The notes under the pieces: model-generated
Database searches by the model: none
Seen by the model: the letters and a program-made list of their open reading frames with translations, nothing else
What the model was told of the DNA's origin: nothing
Program-made: the position numbers and the translations under genes
Assembly (NCBI GenBank): GCA_002392655.1
Contig: DGHK01000046.1
Coordinates: 1-16,216 of the forward strand
Origin: Lachnospiraceae bacterium UBA3850
GTDB taxonomy: Bacteria > Bacillota > Clostridia > Lachnospirales > Lachnospiraceae
Reading direction: 5' to 3'
Length of the DNA: 16,216 nucleotides
Shown: positions 13,556 to 16,216 of the stretch, in pieces
How positions within the stretch are numbered: the stretch's first letter is position 1
Layout of the letters: each line of letters starts with the position of its first letter

Positions 13556-13593
13556 AGAGCGATGTGTGATTTCATACATGGCTCTATTTTTTT
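13556..13593 (+). terminator. Terminator after the Abi/HEPN gene
   Basis: AGAGCGATGTGTG (13556-13568) pairs with CATACATGGCTCT (13573-13585) with one mismatch and one G-U, loop ATTT, followed by A and seven T residues. Confidence 0.88.
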
Positions 13594-13653
13594 ATTATTA
13601 TGTAGATCCGATTGATGATTTAACAGCTTGTATAGTGTGAATATATAAAAACA

Positions 13654-13682
13654 TTGATATAAACATGAATTGATGACATAAT
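13654..13682 (+). promoter_or_regulatory. Candidate promoter of the pRiA4b-like gene
   Basis: TTGATA (13654-13659), 17-base spacer, CATAAT (13677-13682); each hexamer matches at five of six positions. The leader is about 60 bases and ends with ribosome site AAGGGG before ATG 13749. Confidence 0.55.
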
Positions 13683-13748
13683 CAAATATGAATATCTGAA
13701 AAACGAATAATGTGGTTAATTATATAAATGACAAGGGGTAAATAATCT

Positions 13749-14723
13749 ATGAAGGCATATGTTTTAAAAGTCACCATAAAGGATACGCATCCACCAATAT
13801 GGAGAAGAGTTGTAGTCCCTGCGGGAATAAGCTTTTCGCAGTTGAATCTGATTTTAAACACGGCAATGGGATGGAATGGTTACCATCTTAGCTCGTATGA
13901 ATTTAAAAGCTATTTAGTGAATATTGTAGATGAGCCAGAAGAATTCTATGGTGGATTTGGTCCTTATGAGGATATAGATGCAGCTAATACTTGTATAGAT
14001 GAGTTCTTGGATGATGAAGATATTAAGTCATTTACATATACCTATGATTTCGGCGATAACTGGACTCATACTGTTCAGATAGAGAAAAGATTGGATGATT
14101 ATATTGGACCATGTCCAATGGTGCTGAAATATAAAGGAGATACACCTTGGGAAGATTGTGGAGGCGTATGGGGATTTTATGATTACCTTGAAATATTAAA
14201 AAATCCACTGCATGAAGAATATGATGAAATATATGAGTGGACTGGTGGTGGAGTTTCCGAATATGATGTGGAACTAGTAAATAGAGAACTTACAGGACTG
14301 GTATTATCCAAGGAAAAACATAGTCCCATGTCAACAAGTGAGGTTTATGAATCGTATTTCAATGATAACAAACTTTATACTATAGAGTTTGAGCATGATG
14401 ATGAAGGCATTCAGCTTGGTGAAACAGCAGAGTATAAATATTTTGTAGAGCTGATGGAAGAATTGAGTAAGAATGATAAAAGACTATCTGAGATTTTATC
14501 AAAGAAAATTATTACGGAAGAAGAAAAGTATGAGATTCATAATTCTTTGTTTAACGCTAATATAAGAATAATTATGGCGTTGATGGCAAATGATAAATTA
14601 TCACAAAAACTGTTTGATATTATGGGAGAACAGAAGGCGGCCTCTTTTATAGATGAGGTAAATAATAGCACTATTGAGGTGATGGATAAAATAATAAATA
14701 CTATTATGAGTGAAGATAATTAA
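13749..14723 (+). CDS. Plasmid pRiA4b ORF-3 family protein with C-terminal extension
   Basis: 324 residues; ATG 13749 has AAGGGG at good spacing. Residues 1-185 are a full PRiA4_ORF3 domain: YVLKVTIKDTHPPIWRRVVV, then FSQLNLILNTAMGWNGYHL, the hallmark FTYTYDFGDNWTHTVQIE, and CPMVLKYKGDTPWEDCGGVW with YDYLEILKNPLHEEYDE. The molecular function of this family is not established; members are common on plasmids and in accessory regions. Residues about 190-324 are a helical, acidic extension with no family I can name (SKNDKRLSEILSKK, MDKIINTIM). It lies between the broken Abi gene and the second helicase copy, has its own promoter, and is followed 48 bases later by a small gene that is probably cotranscribed. 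Confidence 0.9.
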   Translation: MKAYVLKVTIKDTHPPIWRRVVVPAGISFSQLNLILNTAMGWNGYHLSSYEFKSYLVNIVDEPEEFYGGFGPYEDIDAANTCIDEFLDDEDIKSFTYTYDFGDNWTHTVQIEKRLDDYIGPCPMVLKYKGDTPWEDCGGVWGFYDYLEILKNPLHEEYDEIYEWTGGGVSEYDVELVNRELTGLVLSKEKHSPMSTSEVYESYFNDNKLYTIEFEHDDEGIQLGETAEYKYFVELMEELSKNDKRLSEILSKKIITEEEKYEIHNSLFNANIRIIMALMANDKLSQKLFDIMGEQKAASFIDEVNNSTIEVMDKIINTIMSEDN

Positions 14724-14771
14724 AAGGATTTTACTTGAATATATAGTTATAGAAAGACAAGAGGACTAACA

Positions 14772-15086
14772 ATGGATATATCAAAATCGGACTTAAAGAA
14801 ATTCAGAAATAATATAGGCAAGTGGCAGGAATTATACATGGAGAAACTATGTAAAGAATACGTTGATTTGTTACAATCAGATAACCTACCTTCTGAAAAA
14901 TTCTGGGAACTAGAAGAAAGAATAAAAGCTGATAAGAAACGTCCGGGTGTTATGGTTTCTATTGGAAGAGATGAACTGATATATGATATTGTAGGGCTGA
15001 TAAAAGATGAGGCTATAACATTTGAAGACTTGGATGAGTTCAGTGATGAGTTAAGAGATAGAGTTCAAAAGATATTATCTATGTAG
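14772..15086 (+). CDS. Small acidic helical protein of unknown function
   Basis: 104 residues; ATG 14772 follows GAGGACTAACA. It is soluble and mostly charged helix. A first half (LKKFRNNIGKWQELYMEKL, residues 8-26, then LCKEYVDLL) precedes a short conserved-looking motif RPGVMVSIGRDELIYDIVGL and an acidic stretch FEDLDEFSDELRDRVQKIL. There is no signal peptide, membrane segment or metal motif. I do not recognise a named family with confidence. It is 48 bases after the pRiA4b-like gene and 18 bases before the helicase gene, so these three may be one operon. Confidence 0.82.
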   Translation: MDISKSDLKKFRNNIGKWQELYMEKLCKEYVDLLQSDNLPSEKFWELEERIKADKKRPGVMVSIGRDELIYDIVGLIKDEAITFEDLDEFSDELRDRVQKILSM

Positions 15087-15104
15087 GGGATTGAAAGGCT
15101 AAAC

Positions 15105-16216
15105 ATGGATTATATAGAAAAAATTAAATCCGGTGCAACGACTGCATTCATCGATTCAACAAATAAATCCAGTGCTGCATACAAACCGGAATTCATATCA
15201 AATGATCATACAAATGGAGTAAAGGTGCTTACATCTATCGAGGATGAGCTTCGCAGATGTGACTCCTTTACTTTTAGTGTTGCTTTCATAACTCTCGGTG
15301 GTATAACACCAATGCTTCAGACACTTCAGGAGTTAGAAAGAAAAGGAATTCCGGGACGAATCCTGACAACGGACTACAATAACTTTACTGATCCGAAGGC
15401 ACTTGATAAACTTGCAAGTTTTAAAAATATAGAACTCTGTATGTACCAGGTACAGGGTGGAGAAAATATAGGATTTCATACAAAAGGATATATTTTCAAA
15501 AAAGACGAGACTTATACATTTATTATCGGCAGTGCCAACATGACCGATAGAGCCCTTGCAGTTAACAAAGAATGGAATACAAAGCTTGCTTCTACCGAAG
15601 AAGGAGAAATGTATAAGAATATCACTGCAGAGTTTAACAAGCTTTGGAGTGATGCAAATCATACAAGATCTTATAATGAATTTATAGATGAATATCGTAT
15701 AAGATATGAAACTATCAAGAGGCAGAAGAAGATAGCTCTTCAAAACCTTGTCCCTGATATGACATATAACGGTGGCGAGAAAAACGGTCAAGTTGTATCT
15801 TTTGAACAGTATAAACTCTCTCCAAACTCAATGCAGGTGGGCTTTATCAATAATTTAAGGGCTCTGATAGAGCGTGGTGAGACTAAAGCACTCCTGGTCT
15901 CAGCAACTGGAACGGGCAAAACGTATGCCTCTGCCTTTGGACTTCGTGATGCTATGGGTGATTTGGATGATTCATTGAAGATTAACTCCGAGAAATCAAA
16001 CCGTATTCTTTTTATAGTTCACCGTGAGCAGATTGCTAAACAGGCGATGAAGTCATATAAAAATGTATTTGGTCGAAGTAAGACTTACGGACTTCTTTCA
16101 GGTAATAGCAAGGAAACAGATGCAGATATCCTATTTGCAACTATGCAAATGATGTCGAAGGAAGAGGTGATGACTCAGTTCTCGAGGGACTGTTTTAAGA
16201 CCATAGTGATTGATGA
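15105..16216 (+). CDS. PLD-like/SF2 helicase, copy 2 (5' part; runs off the window)
   Basis: 370 codons are visible from ATG 15105 (ribosome site GAAAGG 6 bases upstream), open to the window edge. Residues about 35-185 are the PLD-like domain with one HKD-type motif (H125-T-K127, then IIGSANMT 140-147). A linker with an extra 15-residue stretch follows. The SF2 core begins near 235: SPNSMQVGFINNL, Walker A SATGTGKT (266-273), motif Ia ILFIVHREQIAKQA (301-314) and, at the edge, motif II TIVID followed by GA, which would start the Glu of DEAD/DEAH. The family is usually about 900-1000 residues with a DUF3427-type C-terminus, which lies outside. I infer an ATP-driven nucleic-acid translocase with a PLD nuclease-like head, plausible in defence or repair. 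Confidence 0.92.
   Translation, partial: MDYIEKIKSGATTAFIDSTNKSSAAYKPEFISNDHTNGVKVLTSIEDELRRCDSFTFSVAFITLGGITPMLQTLQELERKGIPGRILTTDYNNFTDPKALDKLASFKNIELCMYQVQGGENIGFHTKGYIFKKDETYTFIIGSANMTDRALAVNKEWNTKLASTEEGEMYKNITAEFNKLWSDANHTRSYNEFIDEYRIRYETIKRQKKIALQNLVPDMTYNGGEKNGQVVSFEQYKLSPNSMQVGFINNLRALIERGETKALLVSATGTGKTYASAFGLRDAMGDLDDSLKINSEKSNRILFIVHREQIAKQAMKSYKNVFGRSKTYGLLSGNSKETDADILFATMQMMSKEEVMTQFSRDCFKTIVID

Noticed and set aside
15333..15791. 152-codon minus-strand open frame opposite helicase copy 2
   Set aside because: Shadow of the helicase coding sequence, rich in Cys/Ile as expected from antisense AT-rich DNA.
1..16216. CRISPR array, rRNA gene, retron or replication origin
   Set aside because: No regularly spaced repeats, rRNA sequence, reverse transcriptase or DnaA-box cluster was seen on reading the window.

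Overview
The window looks like the chromosome of a low-GC Gram-positive anaerobe, most likely a Lachnospiraceae member (Butyrivibrio/Pseudobutyrivibrio-like). The basis is AT-rich DNA, strong AGGAG-type ribosome sites, tRNA genes without an encoded CCA, and two secreted proteins ending in Trp/Tyr-rich wall-binding-like modules of a kind common in that family. The genus is an inference.

Layout. (1) 1-182: the 3' part of tRNA-Glu(UUC), a CAU-anticodon tRNA and a terminator. (2) 253-3410: a secreted CAP-domain protein with a wall-binding tail, then a two-gene unit made of an MmcQ/O6-alkylguanine-DNA alkyltransferase fusion and a 7-TM protein. (3) 3426-5018, minus: a dicarboxylate/amino-acid:cation symporter carrying a degenerate HATPase-like N-terminal domain; it shares a bidirectional terminator with the preceding unit. 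(4) 5199-5366: tRNA-Gln(CUG) with its own promoter and terminator. (5) 5658-6848, minus: a second secreted protein with the same C-terminal module as the first. (6) 7040-8086: a decayed strip with a zeta-toxin-like remnant, a small secreted protein, an RsbW-like ATPase remnant and a GC-rich RNA-like hairpin. (7) 8087-10685: a CinA/PncC-like amidase coupled to a membrane-bound RsbU/SpoIIE-type PP2C phosphatase with a LytS-like sensor. (8) 10800-16216: a cupin gene followed by a defence-like accessory block.

The accessory block is the most unusual part. Two homologous genes for a phospholipase-D-like/SF2 helicase (11161-12015 and 15105 to beyond the window end) bracket it. The first is cut off inside its Walker A motif; the second continues past that point and runs to the DEAD/DEAH motif at the window edge. 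Between them lie an Abi_2/AbiF-type HEPN RNase gene, a pRiA4b ORF-3-like gene and a small acidic protein gene. The HEPN gene is split by a 273-bp non-autonomous element with IS21-like ends (TGC...GCA, three repeated CTGACC-type boxes at each end, 7-8 bp target duplication). Removing the element plus one duplication restores one 317-codon frame with the HEPN R-x4-H motif. The element's centre is an extensive fold with no coding sequence. Just upstream of the HEPN gene is a non-coding stretch rich in dyads, including a hairpin that is 26/27 identical to the phosphatase-gene terminator.
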